A stretch of DNA of 64,000 nucleotides, taken from NCBI RefSeq assembly GCF_000426345.1, contig NZ_AUFE01000024.1, forward strand, positions 32,154 through 96,153. Reading direction: 5' to 3'. The notes below the pieces were generated by a model. The model was not told where the DNA came from. It did not search any database and saw only the letters and a program-made list of their open reading frames with translations. Each line of letters opens with the position of its first letter. The first letter of the stretch is position 1. The position numbers and the translations under genes are program-made. The stretch comes from Cupriavidus phytohabitans (lineage in GTDB: Bacteria > Pseudomonadota > Gammaproteobacteria > Burkholderiales > Burkholderiaceae). Of the stretch, positions 47,913-58,555 are shown in pieces.

Positions 47913-49712
47913 ATGTTCACTACTCTCCGCGCCCGGATCATGGCCCTGTGCGTGGCCATTGTCGTGGCCGCGCTCGCCATCAATACCGCGCTGAACCAGT
48001 TAGTCGCCAGCCGCTATAACGAAGACGCCATCGATAGCAGCCTGGCCGCCGTGCAGAGCGGGCATAGCAGCGCCATCGCCGAGTGGGTGGCGTCGCACAG
48101 CCAGATGATCGATTCGCTGCAGGACGCCGCGCTGCAGCCCGAACCCGACGCTGCGCTCAGGCAGATCGCCGACGCCGGCCGCTTTGCCAATGTCTACGTG
48201 GGCTATGCCGACAAGACTGCCAAATTTTCCAAGCCGGAAGGCATCCCGCCCGACTACGATCCCACCGGCCGTCCGTGGTACAAGCAGGCCGCCGCGGCAG
48301 GCAAGCCGGTGGTCACGCCGCCCTATGTCGATGCCGGCACCGGCAAGCTGGTGGTGGCGTTCGCCGTGCCGGTGATCCGCGACGGCGGCGTCAAGGCCGT
48401 GGTCTCGGGCGACGTCGCCATGGACACCGTGATCGCCAACGTCAAGGCGATCCATCCCACGCCGGCGAGCTTCGGCATGCTGGTCGCCAAATCCGGCGAA
48501 ATCGTCGCGCATACCGACGGCAAGCTGACACTCAAGCCCGTCACCGATCTCGTTCCCGCGCTGACCGCCGACAAGCTCGGCGCGCTCGCCGGCGCGAAGC
48601 CCCCGCTGCAGGTCGACATCGGCGGCAGCGCCAAGCTGCTCGGCGCGCGCGCCATCCCCGGCACCGACTGGATGCTCATCGTCGCGCTCGACCAGGCCGA
48701 GGCCACGGCCGGCATGCGCTCGGTGCTGATCGCCTCGGTGATCGCGCTGGTTCTGATCGCGGGCGTTGCCGCCATCGTGGTATGGGGCGTGGCGACCATG
48801 TCGCTGCGCGGCCTCGGCACCGTGCGCGACGCCATGGACGCCATCGGCTCCGGCGACGGCGACCTGACCCAGCGCCTGCCCGCGCACGGGAACGACGAAG
48901 TCGCCCAGATCGCGCGCGCCTTCAATACCTTTGCCGACAAGCTCTGCATCACCATGCGCCAGATCCGCGACGCCAGCGAATCCGTGCGCGCCGCGTCCGA
49001 CGAGATCGCCGCCGGCAATATCGACCTGTCGCGCCGTACCGAATCCGCCGCCGCCAGCCTGGAACAGACTGCGGCGTCGATGGAAGAGATCACCGCCACC
49101 GTCAGCCAGTCGGCCAACTCGGCGCAGCATGCCAACGCGTCGGTCAGCGCCGCCTCGCGCGTGGCCGCCGATGGCGGCGTGGTAATCGGCGAAGTCATCG
49201 CCACCATGGGGCAGATCGAGAATGCCTCGGTCAAGGTCTCCGACATCATCGGCGTGATCGAAGGCATCGCCTTCCAGACCAACATCCTGGCGCTGAACGC
49301 CGCGGTGGAAGCGGCGCGTGCCGGCGACCAGGGTCGGGGCTTTGCCGTGGTGGCCGGCGAAGTGCGCGCGCTGGCCCAGCGCAGTGCGCAGGCGGCCAAG
49401 GAGATCAAGACGCTGATCGAATCCACGGTGGGCAGCGTCACCTCCGGCTCGGGGCAGGTCCGGCGCGCCGGCGAGACGATGGACGAGATCGTCGGCAATG
49501 TGTCGAAGGTGACCGGAATTATTAATGAGATCACTCACGCTGCGATGGAACAGACACACGGCATTCAAGAGGTGAATAAGGCGGTCAGCCAGCTCGACGA
49601 AATGGTCCAGCAGAACGCGGCGCTGGTTGAGCAGTCGACCGCGGCGGCCGCGGCGTTGCAAACGCAGGCAGGAAGCCTGGCGGGGGCGGTAGGTCAGTTC
49701 AGGCTGGGATAA
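47913..49712 (+). CDS. Methyl-accepting chemotaxis protein (dCache sensor)
   Basis: This 599-residue receptor has TM1 (about 8-28, [18 protein letters not shown]) and a periplasmic double-Cache domain (about 35-270, [20 protein letters not shown] is the Cache signature). TM2 follows (about 272-295), then HAMP (about 298-350, [20 protein letters not shown]) and a signalling domain with the conserved hairpin [20 protein letters not shown]. The C-terminal CheR-docking pentapeptide is absent (ends GAVGQFRLG). [11 protein letters not shown] is the motif of amino-acid or organic-acid binding Caches. ATG 47913 has AAAGGA upstream. Confidence 0.93.
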   Translation: MFTTLRARIMALCVAIVVAALAINTALNQLVASRYNEDAIDSSLAAVQSGHSSAIAEWVASHSQMIDSLQDAALQPEPDAALRQIADAGRFANVYVGYADKTAKFSKPEGIPPDYDPTGRPWYKQAAAAGKPVVTPPYVDAGTGKLVVAFAVPVIRDGGVKAVVSGDVAMDTVIANVKAIHPTPASFGMLVAKSGEIVAHTDGKLTLKPVTDLVPALTADKLGALAGAKPPLQVDIGGSAKLLGARAIPGTDWMLIVALDQAEATAGMRSVLIASVIALVLIAGVAAIVVWGVATMSLRGLGTVRDAMDAIGSGDGDLTQRLPAHGNDEVAQIARAFNTFADKLCITMRQIRDASESVRAASDEIAAGNIDLSRRTESAAASLEQTAASMEEITATVSQSANSAQHANASVSAASRVAADGGVVIGEVIATMGQIENASVKVSDIIGVIEGIAFQTNILALNAAVEAARAGDQGRGFAVVAGEVRALAQRSAQAAKEIKTLIESTVGSVTSGSGQVRRAGETMDEIVGNVSKVTGIINEITHAAMEQTHGIQEVNKAVSQLDEMVQQNAALVEQSTAAAAALQTQAGSLAGAVGQFRLG

Positions 49713-49834
49713 GGGAACACCAAAGCCATGTCACACGATCCACGCATCACATCGCGCCTGGTATCGCTGGCGTAAAATCCGGGGCTCACCCTGCCAACCT
49801 GCCAGCGCACTGCCGAAGCGCCTGGCTTGTCCCT

Positions 49835-51289
49835 GTGAGCCTCGATTTCGACACCCTTGAGCGCCTGCGCCAGAGCCATCCCGCCTGGCGCCTGCTGCGC
49901 TCCGACCATGCCAGCCTTGTCGCGGCGTTTCTCCATCGTGCATTCGTCGAACCCAATCGTCGTTCGATCGGGCAATCCGATCTCGCCGAAGCGCTCGAGG
50001 ACGAGTTGTTTGCCCTGCGCGAACGACTTGGCCAGGATGCCTTTCCCAAAGCCGCACTCGATTACCTGAACGACTGGGCCGCCAACGAGAGGGGTTGGCT
50101 GCGCAAGTTCTACCGGCAGGGCTCGGACGAGCCGCAGTTCGACCTGACGCCGGCCACCGAAAAGGCGATCGCCTGGCTCGGCACGCTGGCCGAACGCAGC
50201 TTCGTCGGCACGGAGTCGCGCCTGCTGACGCTGTTCGACCTGCTCAAGCAGATGCAAGAAGGCACGCAGACCGACCCGCAGGCGCGCATGGCGGAACTGC
50301 ACCGGCGACGCGACGAGCTGGATGCGGAAATCGCGCGCGTGGCAGGCGGCGACCTGTCACTGCTGGACGACACCGCGCTGAAAGACCGCTTCCAGCAGTT
50401 CGTCTCGCTGGCGCGCGAACTGCTGACAGACTTCCGCGAAGTGGAAGACAATTTCCGCTCGCTGGACCGCCGCGTGCGCGAGCGCATTGCGCTGTGGGAA
50501 GGCTCAAGGGGCGCACTGCTCGAAGAGATCATGGGCGAGCGCGATGCCATCGCCGATTCCGACCAGGGCCGCAGTTTCCGCGCCTTTTGGGATTTCCTGA
50601 TGAGCAGCCGCCGCCAGGAAGAACTTTCGTCCCTGCTCGAACATGTGCTGGCACTGCCGCCGGTATCGGAACTCAAGCCCGACACGCGCCTGCGCCGCGT
50701 GCATTACGATTGGCTGGAGGCCGGCGAGCATACCCAGCGCACCGTGGCCCAGCTCTCGCAACAACTGCGGCGCTTCCTCGACGACAAGGCCTGGCTGGAG
50801 AACCGCCGCATCATGGATATCCTGCGCGGCATCGAGGCCCGCGCGCTGGCCGTGCGCGACGCGCCGCCGCCTGGTGTTGTGATGGCGGTAGACGATACCG
50901 CCGCCGATATCGAACTGCCGATGGAGCGGCCGTTGTTCGTGCCGGCCCTGAAGCCGCGCATTGCCGAGCGCGACATCGAAGCCGGCGACGCCGAGGTCGA
51001 TGCGGAAGCCTTGTTCTCGCAAGTCGTGATCGACAAGGCAGAACTGGCCGGACACGTACGCCACGCGCTGCAAAGCCGCACACAGGTCACGCTGCAGGCG
51101 CTGTGCGACATGCGCCCGCTCCAGCATGGCCTGGCTGAACTGGTCGCCTACCTGCAGCTCTCGGGCGACACCTTCCGCACCGTGGTGGATGAAGACGCGA
51201 CCGACACCGTCAGCTGGACGGTGCAGAGCCCGGAGGCGGGCACCGTGGTCAGGCAGGCCAGCCTGCCCAGGGTAATTTTTGTCCGATGA
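49835..51289 (+). CDS. jetA: Wadjet defence protein JetA (DUF3375)
   Basis: This 484-residue DUF3375 protein is the kleisin-like component of the Wadjet anti-plasmid system. Conserved-looking regions are LRSDHASLVAAFLHRAFVEP, EDELFALRERLG, a central coiled coil (ELHRRRDELDAEIARVAGGD) and FRAFWDFLMSSRRQEELSSL. The start is GTG 49835. The stop overlaps the next start by ATGA. A possible -10 (TAAAAT, about 49775) lies upstream. Order and overlap with the next three genes secure the assignment. Confidence 0.93.
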   Translation: MSLDFDTLERLRQSHPAWRLLRSDHASLVAAFLHRAFVEPNRRSIGQSDLAEALEDELFALRERLGQDAFPKAALDYLNDWAANERGWLRKFYRQGSDEPQFDLTPATEKAIAWLGTLAERSFVGTESRLLTLFDLLKQMQEGTQTDPQARMAELHRRRDELDAEIARVAGGDLSLLDDTALKDRFQQFVSLARELLTDFREVEDNFRSLDRRVRERIALWEGSRGALLEEIMGERDAIADSDQGRSFRAFWDFLMSSRRQEELSSLLEHVLALPPVSELKPDTRLRRVHYDWLEAGEHTQRTVAQLSQQLRRFLDDKAWLENRRIMDILRGIEARALAVRDAPPPGVVMAVDDTAADIELPMERPLFVPALKPRIAERDIEAGDAEVDAEALFSQVVIDKAELAGHVRHALQSRTQVTLQALCDMRPLQHGLAELVAYLQLSGDTFRTVVDEDATDTVSWTVQSPEAGTVVRQASLPRVIFVR

Positions 51290-51972
51290 ACATGACACCA
51301 GACCAGAATGAAATTGCCGCAGCCGGCTCGTCTTCGGCGCCGCCTGACCTTGCCCTGTCGGCGCTGGTGGTGCCGCTGCTGAAGGGCGTCCTTTACCGCG
51401 ACGCCGATGCCGCGGCGTGGCATGCGCTGCTCAACCTGCAGCCGACGGTGCGCGACTACGTTGCGGTGCTCGGGCTGGAACTGGTGCTCGATGAGGCCGA
51501 AGGCTACGCCTTCCTGCGCTCGCAGCCGGACAGCGACGACGACAGCACAGGGCGCCCGCCACGGCTGATCGCGCGCAGGCAGCTGTCGTTCCCGGTGAGC
51601 CTGACGCTGGCCCTGTTGCGCAAAAAGCTCGCCGAGTTCGACGCCACCGGCGGCGATACGCGGCTGGTCCTGACGCTCGATGAAATCGCCGAACTGCTGC
51701 GCGTGTTCCTGCCGGCCGGGACAAACGAAGTCAAGCTGATCGACCAGATCGAACTGCATGTGAACAAGATCGTTGAGCTGGGCTTCCTGCGCCGGCTGAA
51801 GACGGACCCCGGCGCGCGCGCGGGCAACCGGACCGGCTTTGAAGTACGCCGCATCCTGAAGGCCTTTATCGACGCGCAATGGCTGTCTGAATTCGATTCC
51901 CGCCTGGCGGCCTACCAGATCCAGCTGAGCGGCCAGGCAGGCGCGCCCAATGGAGGGCTGTCCGATGCATGA
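51286..51972 (+). CDS. jetB: Wadjet defence protein JetB (DUF4194)
   Basis: This 228-residue DUF4194 winged-helix protein corresponds to the MukE/KITE-like subunit of the JetABC condensin. Typical features are [53 protein letters not shown] and [13 protein letters not shown]. It is translationally coupled to jetA (ATGA) and overlaps jetC by 8 bp. Confidence 0.92.
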   Translation: MNMTPDQNEIAAAGSSSAPPDLALSALVVPLLKGVLYRDADAAAWHALLNLQPTVRDYVAVLGLELVLDEAEGYAFLRSQPDSDDDSTGRPPRLIARRQLSFPVSLTLALLRKKLAEFDATGGDTRLVLTLDEIAELLRVFLPAGTNEVKLIDQIELHVNKIVELGFLRRLKTDPGARAGNRTGFEVRRILKAFIDAQWLSEFDSRLAAYQIQLSGQAGAPNGGLSDA

Positions 51973-54900
51973 GCCGCAAAACCTGAGCCTGGACTTCACC
52001 GACGACGACACGCTGTCCGGCTTTCGCCTGTCGCGGCTGGAGGTCTTCAACTGGGGCACGTTCGACAAGCGCGTCTGGATCATCCGCCCGGAAGGCAGGA
52101 ACGGCCTGCTGACCGGCGACATTGGTTCAGGCAAGTCAACGCTGGTCGACGCCGTGACCACGCTGCTGGTGCCCGCCCAGCGCATCGCCTACAACAAGGC
52201 CGCCGGCGCCGAAAGCCGCGAGCGCACCCTGCGCAGCTATGTCCTCGGGCACTACAAGTCCGAGCGCAACGAAGTCACCGGCACCGCGCGCCCCGTGGCG
52301 CTGCGCGACCAGAACAGCTACTCCGTCATCCTCGGCGTCTTCCACAACGCCGGGTACGACCAGACTGTGACGCTGGCGCAAGTGTTCTGGATGAAGGAAG
52401 CCCATGGGCAGCCGGCACGCTTCTATGTCGGCGCGGAACAGGAACTGTCCATTGCCAGCGACTTTGCCCACTTCGGTACGGATATCGCCGCGCTGCGCAA
52501 GAAGCTGCGCGGGCTGACGGCCGAGGTGTTTGACGCATTCAATCCCTATGGCGCCTGGTTCCGCCGGCGCTTCGGCATCGAGAACGATCAGGCGCTGGAG
52601 CTGTTCCACCAGACCGTGTCGATGAAGTCCGTCGGCAACCTGACCGATTTCGTGCGCAGCCACATGCTGGAGCCGTTCGACGTCGCGCCGCGCATCGAAG
52701 CCTTGCTGGGACACTTCGACGACCTGGATCGCGCGCATGAGGCGGTCCTCAAGGCCAAGCGGCAAGAGGCGATGCTGACGCCGCTGGTCGCCGATTGCGA
52801 GCGCCATGCCGAACGGGTCGCAGCCTCCGAGCAGCTGCGTGCCTGCCGCGAGGCGCTGCGCCCCTATTTTGCAAAGCTCAAGCTGGCGCTGCTCGACAAG
52901 CGCATTGCCGGCCAGACCGAGGAATGGGAGCGCGAAGACTGCCACGTGCGCCGCCTGCAGGAGCGCCGCGACACCCAGCGCAACGACGAGGCAGAACTGC
53001 GCCGCAATATCGCCGAGAACGGCGGCGACCGCCTCGGCCGGCTCGCCGAAGACATCCGCGTGCAGACCGACGAGAGCGCCAGGCGCCGGCACAGGGCGGA
53101 GCGCTACGGCGAGCTGGTCCGCGCGGTCGGCGAGACGCCGGCGGAAGACGAGCCGGCCTTCCTTGCCATGAAGGCGCGCTTTGCCGCGCTTGCCGACACG
53201 GCAAAGTCCCGCCAAGCCGCGTTGGAGAACGACCTGACCGAACACAACGTCGCGTTCCGCCAGGACAAGTTGGATCATGACGCGCTGAGCGAAGAAATCC
53301 GCAGCCTGAAAGCGCGCCGCAGCAATATCCCGGCGGCGCAGATCGCGATGCGCAGCGCCATGTGCGAGGCGCTGTCGCTGTCCGAAGACGACATGCCCTT
53401 CGCCGGCGAACTGCTGCAGGTACGTGACGATGAGCGCGACTGGGAAGGCGCGGCCGAGCGCCTGCTGCACAACTTCGGCTTGTCGCTGCTGGTGCCCGAT
53501 GCGCGCTATCCGGAGGTATCGGCATGGGTGGACCGGACGCATCTGAAAGGCCGCCTGGTCTATTTCCGCGTGCGCGAAGGCGCCAGGACGGACAGCGCGG
53601 CGCTGCACCGCGACTCGCTCGCGCGCAAGCTCGCCATCAAGCCGGACTCGCCCTTCTACGGCTGGCTGGAACGGGAAGTCGCCGCGCGCTTCGACGTTGC
53701 CTGCTGCGCCACGCACGAGCAATTCCGCCGCGAAACCCGCGCCGTCACGCGCGCGGGACAGGTCAAGATGCCGGGCGAGCGCCATGAGAAGGACGACCGG
53801 CACCGCCTGGACGATCGCAGCCGCTACGTGCTGGGCTGGAGCAATGCCGCCAAGATTGCAGCGCTGGAAGCGGATGCGCGCGCGCTGGAAACCCGGCTGG
53901 CAAAGCTGGCCGCGCTGATGTCCGCGCTGATGAAGGAGCGCGACGCCCTCAGGGACCAGCTTACCGCCCTGTCCCAGCTCGATATTTTTGCCGACTTCGA
54001 AGAGCTTGACTGGCAGGCCCCGGCACGCGAAGCCGCGCGGCTGGCCGAAGAGAAGCGTCAGCTGGAATCCGCATCGGATGTGCTGAGGCAACTGACGGAC
54101 CGGCTGGGCGAGGTCCAGGCCGCGCTGCAAGACACTGAAAGGCAGCTGGACGAGCACCGCGACAAGCGCTCCAAGGCAGAGGGCCGCAAGAGCGACGCCC
54201 TGGCATTGCGCGACGAAACCCAGGCAACGCTGGACGCCTGCGCCGACCTGGCGCAAGCCGTGCCGGGCGGCACCATCGATGTGCTGCGCGCGGAGATACT
54301 GGGCGAGCACACGCTGACCGTGGAAGCATGCGACGGCCGCGAGCGCGATATGCGCACCGCGCTCCAGGAACGCCTCGACGCCGAAGCCAAGCGGATAGCG
54401 CGCCTCAGCGAGAACATCGTGAAAGCGATGTCCGCCTACAAGGATGCATTCAAGCTGGAAACCAGCGAGGTTGATGCCAGCGTCTCGGCTGGCTTTGAAT
54501 ACCGCGGCATGCTCGACAAGCTGCGCGCCGACGATCTGCCCCGCTTCGAGTCCCGCTTCAAGGAACTGCTGAACGTCAACACCATCAACGAGATCGCCAA
54601 CTTCAACGCGCAACTCGGCAAGGAACAGCAGACCATCCGCGAACGCGTGGAGCGCATCAACGAGTCCCTGACGCAGATCGACTACAACACCGGGCGCTAC
54701 ATCCGGTTGGAAGCACAGGTAACGCCCGATGCAGAAATCCGCGACTTCCAGTCCGAGTTGCGCGCCTGTACCGAAGGCGTGCTGACCGGCTCCGAGGACA
54801 GCCAGTACTCCGAAGCCAAGTTCCTGCAGGTCAAGCGCATCATCGAACGTTTTCGCGGCCGCACCGGCCTGACCGAACAGGACCGGCGCTGGACCGCCAA

Positions 54901-55339
54901 GGTGACCGACGTGCGCAACTGGTTCGTCTTCGGCGCGAGCGAACGCTGGCGTGAAGACAACGCCGAGCATGAACACTACTCCGACTCCGGCGGCAAGTCA
55001 GGCGGCCAGAAAGAAAAGCTTGCCTACACCATCCTGGCCGCCAGCCTGGCCTATCAGTTCGGGCTTGAATGGGGCGCGGTGCGTTCGCGCTCGTTCCGCT
55101 TTGTCGTGATCGATGAAGCCTTCGGGCGCGGCTCGGACGAGTCGGCGCAATATGGCTTGCGGCTGTTCGCGAAGCTCAATCTGCAACTGTTGATTGTGAC
55201 GCCGCTGCAGAAAATCCACATCATCGAACCTTACGTATCCAGCGTCGCATTCGTGCAAAACGACGAAGGGCGCGCCTCCAAGGTGCGCAACCTGACGATT
55301 GACGAGTACCGCGCCGAGAAAGCCAGGATGACCGCATGA
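51965..55339 (+). CDS. jetC: Wadjet defence protein JetC (SMC/MukB-like ATPase)
   Basis: This 1124-residue SMC-like ATPase extrudes DNA loops to recognise small circular DNA. The N-terminal Walker A is [14 protein letters not shown] (about 51-64). A long coiled-coil region with many Glu/Arg/Ala heptads spans about 270-930. The C-terminal head has the signature [14 protein letters not shown] and Walker [24 protein letters not shown] 51965 is chosen because GGAGGG precedes it by about 7 nt, and ATG 51950 would add five residues. The stop overlaps jetD by ATGA. Confidence 0.94.
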   Translation: MHEPQNLSLDFTDDDTLSGFRLSRLEVFNWGTFDKRVWIIRPEGRNGLLTGDIGSGKSTLVDAVTTLLVPAQRIAYNKAAGAESRERTLRSYVLGHYKSERNEVTGTARPVALRDQNSYSVILGVFHNAGYDQTVTLAQVFWMKEAHGQPARFYVGAEQELSIASDFAHFGTDIAALRKKLRGLTAEVFDAFNPYGAWFRRRFGIENDQALELFHQTVSMKSVGNLTDFVRSHMLEPFDVAPRIEALLGHFDDLDRAHEAVLKAKRQEAMLTPLVADCERHAERVAASEQLRACREALRPYFAKLKLALLDKRIAGQTEEWEREDCHVRRLQERRDTQRNDEAELRRNIAENGGDRLGRLAEDIRVQTDESARRRHRAERYGELVRAVGETPAEDEPAFLAMKARFAALADTAKSRQAALENDLTEHNVAFRQDKLDHDALSEEIRSLKARRSNIPAAQIAMRSAMCEALSLSEDDMPFAGELLQVRDDERDWEGAAERLLHNFGLSLLVPDARYPEVSAWVDRTHLKGRLVYFRVREGARTDSAALHRDSLARKLAIKPDSPFYGWLEREVAARFDVACCATHEQFRRETRAVTRAGQVKMPGERHEKDDRHRLDDRSRYVLGWSNAAKIAALEADARALETRLAKLAALMSALMKERDALRDQLTALSQLDIFADFEELDWQAPAREAARLAEEKRQLESASDVLRQLTDRLGEVQAALQDTERQLDEHRDKRSKAEGRKSDALALRDETQATLDACADLAQAVPGGTIDVLRAEILGEHTLTVEACDGRERDMRTALQERLDAEAKRIARLSENIVKAMSAYKDAFKLETSEVDASVSAGFEYRGMLDKLRADDLPRFESRFKELLNVNTINEIANFNAQLGKEQQTIRERVERINESLTQIDYNTGRYIRLEAQVTPDAEIRDFQSELRACTEGVLTGSEDSQYSEAKFLQVKRIIERFRGRTGLTEQDRRWTAKVTDVRNWFVFGASERWREDNAEHEHYSDSGGKSGGQKEKLAYTILAASLAYQFGLEWGAVRSRSFRFVVIDEAFGRGSDESAQYGLRLFAKLNLQLLIVTPLQKIHIIEPYVSSVAFVQNDEGRASKVRNLTIDEYRAEKARMTA

Positions 55340-56490
55340 ACTGGAGCCGTCCCGCCGACGTGCGCATCCAGGTGCAGCGGCTCTGGGACAAGGGCGACAT
55401 CCTGCGCGCGCTGCTCGGCCCGGGACCGCAGGAGGCGCTGTTCCCAAGGCGGCTGACGTTGCGCGCACCGTCCTCAGGCGAACTGACGGAGCGCTTCGAG
55501 GCAGCGCGCGCCTGGATTGGCGAATTACGGCAACTGCCGCATTGCCGGCTGGAAATGCGCGAATTCCGGCATCGCACGTTTGGTGCCAATGCCATGCCGT
55601 GTGCGGCGTGGGTCGATACGCTGGACGATGCCGTCGCACTCCTGGGCAAGCGCCGCGAGGTCGAGCGCTTTAGCGCCATTGCCGCGACCACGCGCGCGAC
55701 GCAGCCGCTGGAACTCCACGACGCGTGGGACAGGCTGCTTGCCATCGTCGGCTGGCTGCAGCAGCGCCCGAGACCTGGCGTATATCTGCGCCAGGTCGAT
55801 CTGCCGGGCGTGCATACCAAATTCATCGAGGCGCATCGCGGCGTGCTGGCCGAGCTGCTCGACCTGTCGCTGCCGCCAGGCGCCATCGCTTCGGAGTACT
55901 CCGGCATCCACCAGTTCTCCGCGCGCTATGGCTTTCTCGACAAGCCGCTGCGCATTCGATTCCGCATCCTCGACCGCAACAACCGCACGCTGCCTGGCAA
56001 CGCACCAACACATGATGTCACGCTGGATGCTGACAGCTTTGCGGCGCTGGCGCCCGGCGTCTCGCGCGTGTTCATCACCGAGAACGAGATAAATTTTCTG
56101 GCGTTCCCGGAGGTCACCGACAGCCTGGTGATCTTTGGTGCGGGCTATGGCTTCAGCCTCCTCGCCGGCGCGCGCTGGCTGTCGGATTGCCGGCTTTACT
56201 ACTGGGGCGACATCGACACCCACGGCTTTGCCATGCTCAGCCAGCTGCGCGGCGTGTTCGGGCACGCCGAATCGCTGCTGATGGACCGCGAGACGTTGAT
56301 AGCGTTCGAGGCGCAATGGGGCGTGGAGGATAGTCAGATGTTGCGGGATCTGCCCGGGCTGAACGCCGCCGAGCGGGCGCTCTATGACGACTTGCGGGAC
56401 AACCGCATCCGCAAAAACCTGAGGCTGGAACAAGAGCGTATTGGGTTCGAGTGGGTTCGCGCCGCTGTGTGGAATATCGTGCGCGACTGA
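55336..56490 (+). CDS. jetD: Wadjet defence nuclease JetD (DUF3322/DUF2220, TOPRIM)
   Basis: This 384-residue effector nuclease cleaves plasmid DNA held by JetABC. The N-terminal DUF3322 part spans about 1-190 ([20 protein letters not shown]). The C-terminal DUF2220 TOPRIM domain carries catalytic acids Glu249 ([13 protein letters not shown]) and the DxD pair Asp292/Asp294 ([18 protein letters not shown]), all intact. It is related to the topoisomerase VI/Spo11 fold. The gene ends the operon, with no convincing terminator after it. Confidence 0.93.
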   Translation: MNWSRPADVRIQVQRLWDKGDILRALLGPGPQEALFPRRLTLRAPSSGELTERFEAARAWIGELRQLPHCRLEMREFRHRTFGANAMPCAAWVDTLDDAVALLGKRREVERFSAIAATTRATQPLELHDAWDRLLAIVGWLQQRPRPGVYLRQVDLPGVHTKFIEAHRGVLAELLDLSLPPGAIASEYSGIHQFSARYGFLDKPLRIRFRILDRNNRTLPGNAPTHDVTLDADSFAALAPGVSRVFITENEINFLAFPEVTDSLVIFGAGYGFSLLAGARWLSDCRLYYWGDIDTHGFAMLSQLRGVFGHAESLLMDRETLIAFEAQWGVEDSQMLRDLPGLNAAERALYDDLRDNRIRKNLRLEQERIGFEWVRAAVWNIVRD

Positions 56491-56556
56491 GAACCGCCCG
56501 TGTTCTCCCCTATGGAGGGCAGAGGACCGGCGCTTCCCATGGCGACGCCCTTCACT

Positions 56557-56975
56557 TCATGGCACGGCCAGCTTCTTCCTGCCCCCAATCGCCCCCGATG
56601 CCGGCCCGCCCGGATCCGCCGGAACGTCGGGCATTCCATATGGCTCAGCGCCGGACACACGGCCGCGTACCGCAGTCAGTCCCGCATCGCCGTGAGCTTG
56701 CGGATCGTGCGGTCCAGTTCATTGGCCTTGGCTGCGCGCAACTTCCTATCGACCTGCGACCCGCCCCCCCCGGTGAGAACATCTTGGCGATGTCATCCAG
56801 CGAGAACCCCGCCGCCCGCCCCAGCGAGCGCCAGCCGCTCGAGTACTCCGGCTGCGTACACGCGTCACATGCCACGCCGACCGATCGGGGCGAGCAGGCC
56901 CTTTTCCTCATAGGAGGGTAGCCTCGACGCAGGTATACTCGCGCGCTACGCCAAGGCGATATCCAGGCTTTTCAC
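56557..56975 (-). pseudogene. Decayed MerR-family regulator gene
   Basis: Read on the minus strand, pieces of a MerR protein of about 135 residues appear in shifting frames. They are SLDIALA, a stop (TAG), then YEEKGLLAPIGRRGM and another stop. VLERLAL and GFSLDDIAKMFSPGG follow, then RKLRAAKANELDRTIRKLTA, SHMECPTFRRI and finally ASGAIGGRKKLAVP with a stop at 56557. At least two in-frame stops and three frameshifts make it non-functional. The GTG at 56975 marks the approximate original start. It lies just left of the IS element, with the presumed operator on the element's other side. Confidence 0.75.
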
Positions 56976-56978
56976 CGC

Positions 56979-57229
56979 TTAACCCTGTGCGCGGCAAGCC
57001 CCGCCGTTCAGGGCGGGTAAGGATAGCGCGGACGGCGTAGCCGTCCTTGGGCTTGAATGTTGCGTCTGTTGCTGTTCGATGTATTGGCGCACGATGGAGC
57101 TCGGAGCGCCGCCGCAGGATGAGACGAAGTAAGACGGCGACCAGAGGACGCCCAGTAGCGGTTTTGGATGTCGGGCCGTTCCTTGCGCAGCAGGCAGCTG
57201 GACATGCCTTTGAGGTATTGTTGAGCCAT
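56979..57229 (-). pseudogene. Remnant of IS200/IS605 tnpA (Y1 transposase)
   Basis: The C-terminal third of a Y1 transposase is readable in two frames: AQQYLKGMSSCLLRKERPD-x-QNRYW, then after a frameshift WSPSYFVSSCGGAPSSIVRQ followed by YIEQQ. The YIxxQ helix that holds the catalytic Tyr remains, but the N-terminal part with the HUH motif is gone. It is head-to-head with tnpB. The element can therefore not transpose by its own TnpA. Confidence 0.75.
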
Positions 57230-58491
57230 GCAACGACTTCAAGCCTTCAAGTACGAGTTGATGCCCACCAGCGAGCAGCAGCGCAACATGCGCCGCTTCG
57301 CCGGATCGTGCCGGTTCGCGTTCAATAAGGCGCTGGCGTTGCAGAAGGAACGCCATGAGCAGGGCGAGAAGAAGCTCGGCTACGCCGGCCTGTGCAAGCT
57401 GCTCACCCAGTGGCGCAACAGCACAGACACCGCCTGGCTGGCCGATGCGCCCACTCATCCGCTGCAACAGACTCTCAAGGATTTGGAGCGGGCTTACGCG
57501 CACTTCTTCGCCAGGCGGGCCAGCTTCCCACGCTTTAAGAAGAAGGGCCAAAGCGACAGCTTCCGCTATCCCGACCCGAAGCAGATCAAGCAGGATCAGG
57601 CCAACAGCCGCCTGTTCCTCCCGAAGCTCGGCTGGCTGCGCTACCGCAACAGCCGTGAGACGCTCGGCACGGTGAAAAACGTCACCGTGAGCCTGTCGGG
57701 CGGCAGGTGGTTTGTGTCGATCCAGACCGAGCGAGAGGTCGAGCAGCACGTCCCCAACGGCGGCGCGGTTGGCATCGACATGGGCGTGGCGCGGTTCGCT
57801 ACGCTCTCGGACGGCACGTTCTACGCGCCGCTCAACAGCGTCAAGCGGCATGAAACCGCGCTGCGCAAGGCCCAGCAGGCGATGAGCCGCAAAAAAAAGT
57901 TCAGCAAAAACTGGAACAAGGCGAAAGCCCGCGTTCAGCACATTCATTCCCGGATCGGCAACGCCCGCCGCGACTACCTGCACAAGACCACGACCGCGAT
58001 CAGCCAAAACCACGCGATGGTGTGTATCGAGGACTTGCAGGTGCGGAATATGTCCAATTCGGCCGCAGGCACGGCGGAGGCGCCGGGAAGAAACGTGCGG
58101 GCCAAGTCTGGCCTGAACAAGGCCATCCTCGATCAAGGCTGGTCCGAGTTCCGCCGCCAGCTGGACTACAAGCTGGCGTGGAACGGCGGCTATCTCATTG
58201 CCGTGTCGCCGAAGAATACAAGCCGCACCTGCCCGTGCTGTGGCCACATATCGGCACACAACAGGCAGACCCAAGCTTGGTTCGAGTGTGTGGAATGCGG
58301 CTTCGAGGAAAACGCCGATGTGGTTGGCGCAATCAATGTTCTAAGGGCGGGACACGCCCGGTTAGCCTGTGAAGTGAGCGATGCAGTCGGGTCGCCAGCA
58401 GCAGGAACCCACCGAAGCGACTCAGGGGCGGTTTAATGCCGCGCCTGAGCGCCGTAGGGATCGCCGGACTTCAGGCCGGCGAGGATGTCAA
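56984..58491 (+). mobile_element. IS200/IS605-family element (IS605-like layout), tnpA dead, tnpB intact
   Basis: There are no terminal inverted repeats. Instead there are sub-terminal hairpins, left CCCGCC/GGCGGG (57000-57005 with 57012-57017) and right CGCCGG/CCGGCG (58462-58467 with 58476-58481). The right end AGGATGTCAA (58482-58491) is characteristic of the family. CTTAAC (56978-56983) before the left end would fit a TTAAC-type target. Boundaries are inferred to within a few bases. Confidence 0.75.
57228..58436 (+). CDS. tnpB: TnpB RNA-guided nuclease (IS200/IS605 accessory protein)
   Basis: This 402-residue OrfB is the ancestor-type of Cas12. It has an N-terminal helix-turn-helix (MQRLQAFKYELMPTSEQQ) and a RuvC-like catalytic triad, intact as Asp184 (VGIDMGVARFATL), Glu268 (VCIEDLQVRNM) and Asp364 (ENADVVGAINVL). 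A zinc finger is formed by Cys335/Cys338 (TCPCCGH) and Cys354/Cys357 (CVECGF). Members cut DNA guided by an RNA made from the element's 3' end. No frame damage was seen, in contrast to the adjacent tnpA. Confidence 0.93.
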   Translation: MQRLQAFKYELMPTSEQQRNMRRFAGSCRFAFNKALALQKERHEQGEKKLGYAGLCKLLTQWRNSTDTAWLADAPTHPLQQTLKDLERAYAHFFARRASFPRFKKKGQSDSFRYPDPKQIKQDQANSRLFLPKLGWLRYRNSRETLGTVKNVTVSLSGGRWFVSIQTEREVEQHVPNGGAVGIDMGVARFATLSDGTFYAPLNSVKRHETALRKAQQAMSRKKKFSKNWNKAKARVQHIHSRIGNARRDYLHKTTTAISQNHAMVCIEDLQVRNMSNSAAGTAEAPGRNVRAKSGLNKAILDQGWSEFRRQLDYKLAWNGGYLIAVSPKNTSRTCPCCGHISAHNRQTQAWFECVECGFEENADVVGAINVLRAGHARLACEVSDAVGSPAAGTHRSDSGAV

Positions 58492-58511
58492 CTCAAGTTG
58501 GCTTGAACACA
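58340..58511 (+). ncRNA. Predicted omega RNA of TnpB with guide in flanking DNA
   Basis: By analogy with characterised TnpB systems, the scaffold RNA overlaps the 3' end of tnpB and runs to the right end of the element (58491). The following roughly 16-20 nt of host sequence, starting CTCAAGTTGGCTTGA, would serve as guide. The tract 58430-58491 is rich in stems. The 5' limit is a guess, and nothing in the sequence proves expression. Confidence 0.35.
58493..58506. promoter_or_regulatory. SoxR/MerR-type operator candidate before the methyltransferase gene
   Basis: TCAAG-TTGG-CTTGA is an exact inverted repeat resembling the SoxR box (CCTCAAGTTAACTTGAGG). It begins 2 bp after the right end of the IS element and 63 bp before the methyltransferase ATG. 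The original -35 may have been displaced by the insertion. Confidence 0.5.
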
Positions 58512-58555
58512 CAGTGTAGCTTCAATACCATGAAGGCGAGCAAGGAGAGGCAACC

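Noticed and set aside
48000..49661. A 553-codon minus-strand frame opposite the chemoreceptor
   Set aside because: The plus strand encodes a textbook chemoreceptor. The opposite frame has no recognisable domain.
52136..54976. A 946-codon open frame antisense to jetC
   Set aside because: It mirrors the GC-biased third positions of jetC, is rich in Gln/His/Arg/Ala without any domain pattern, and has no start context. It is a shadow of the real gene.
56451..56921. A plus-strand open frame after jetD as a fifth Wadjet gene
   Set aside because: It is antisense to the clear remains of a merR gene, and the plus-strand translation is low-complexity Pro/Arg with no family features.
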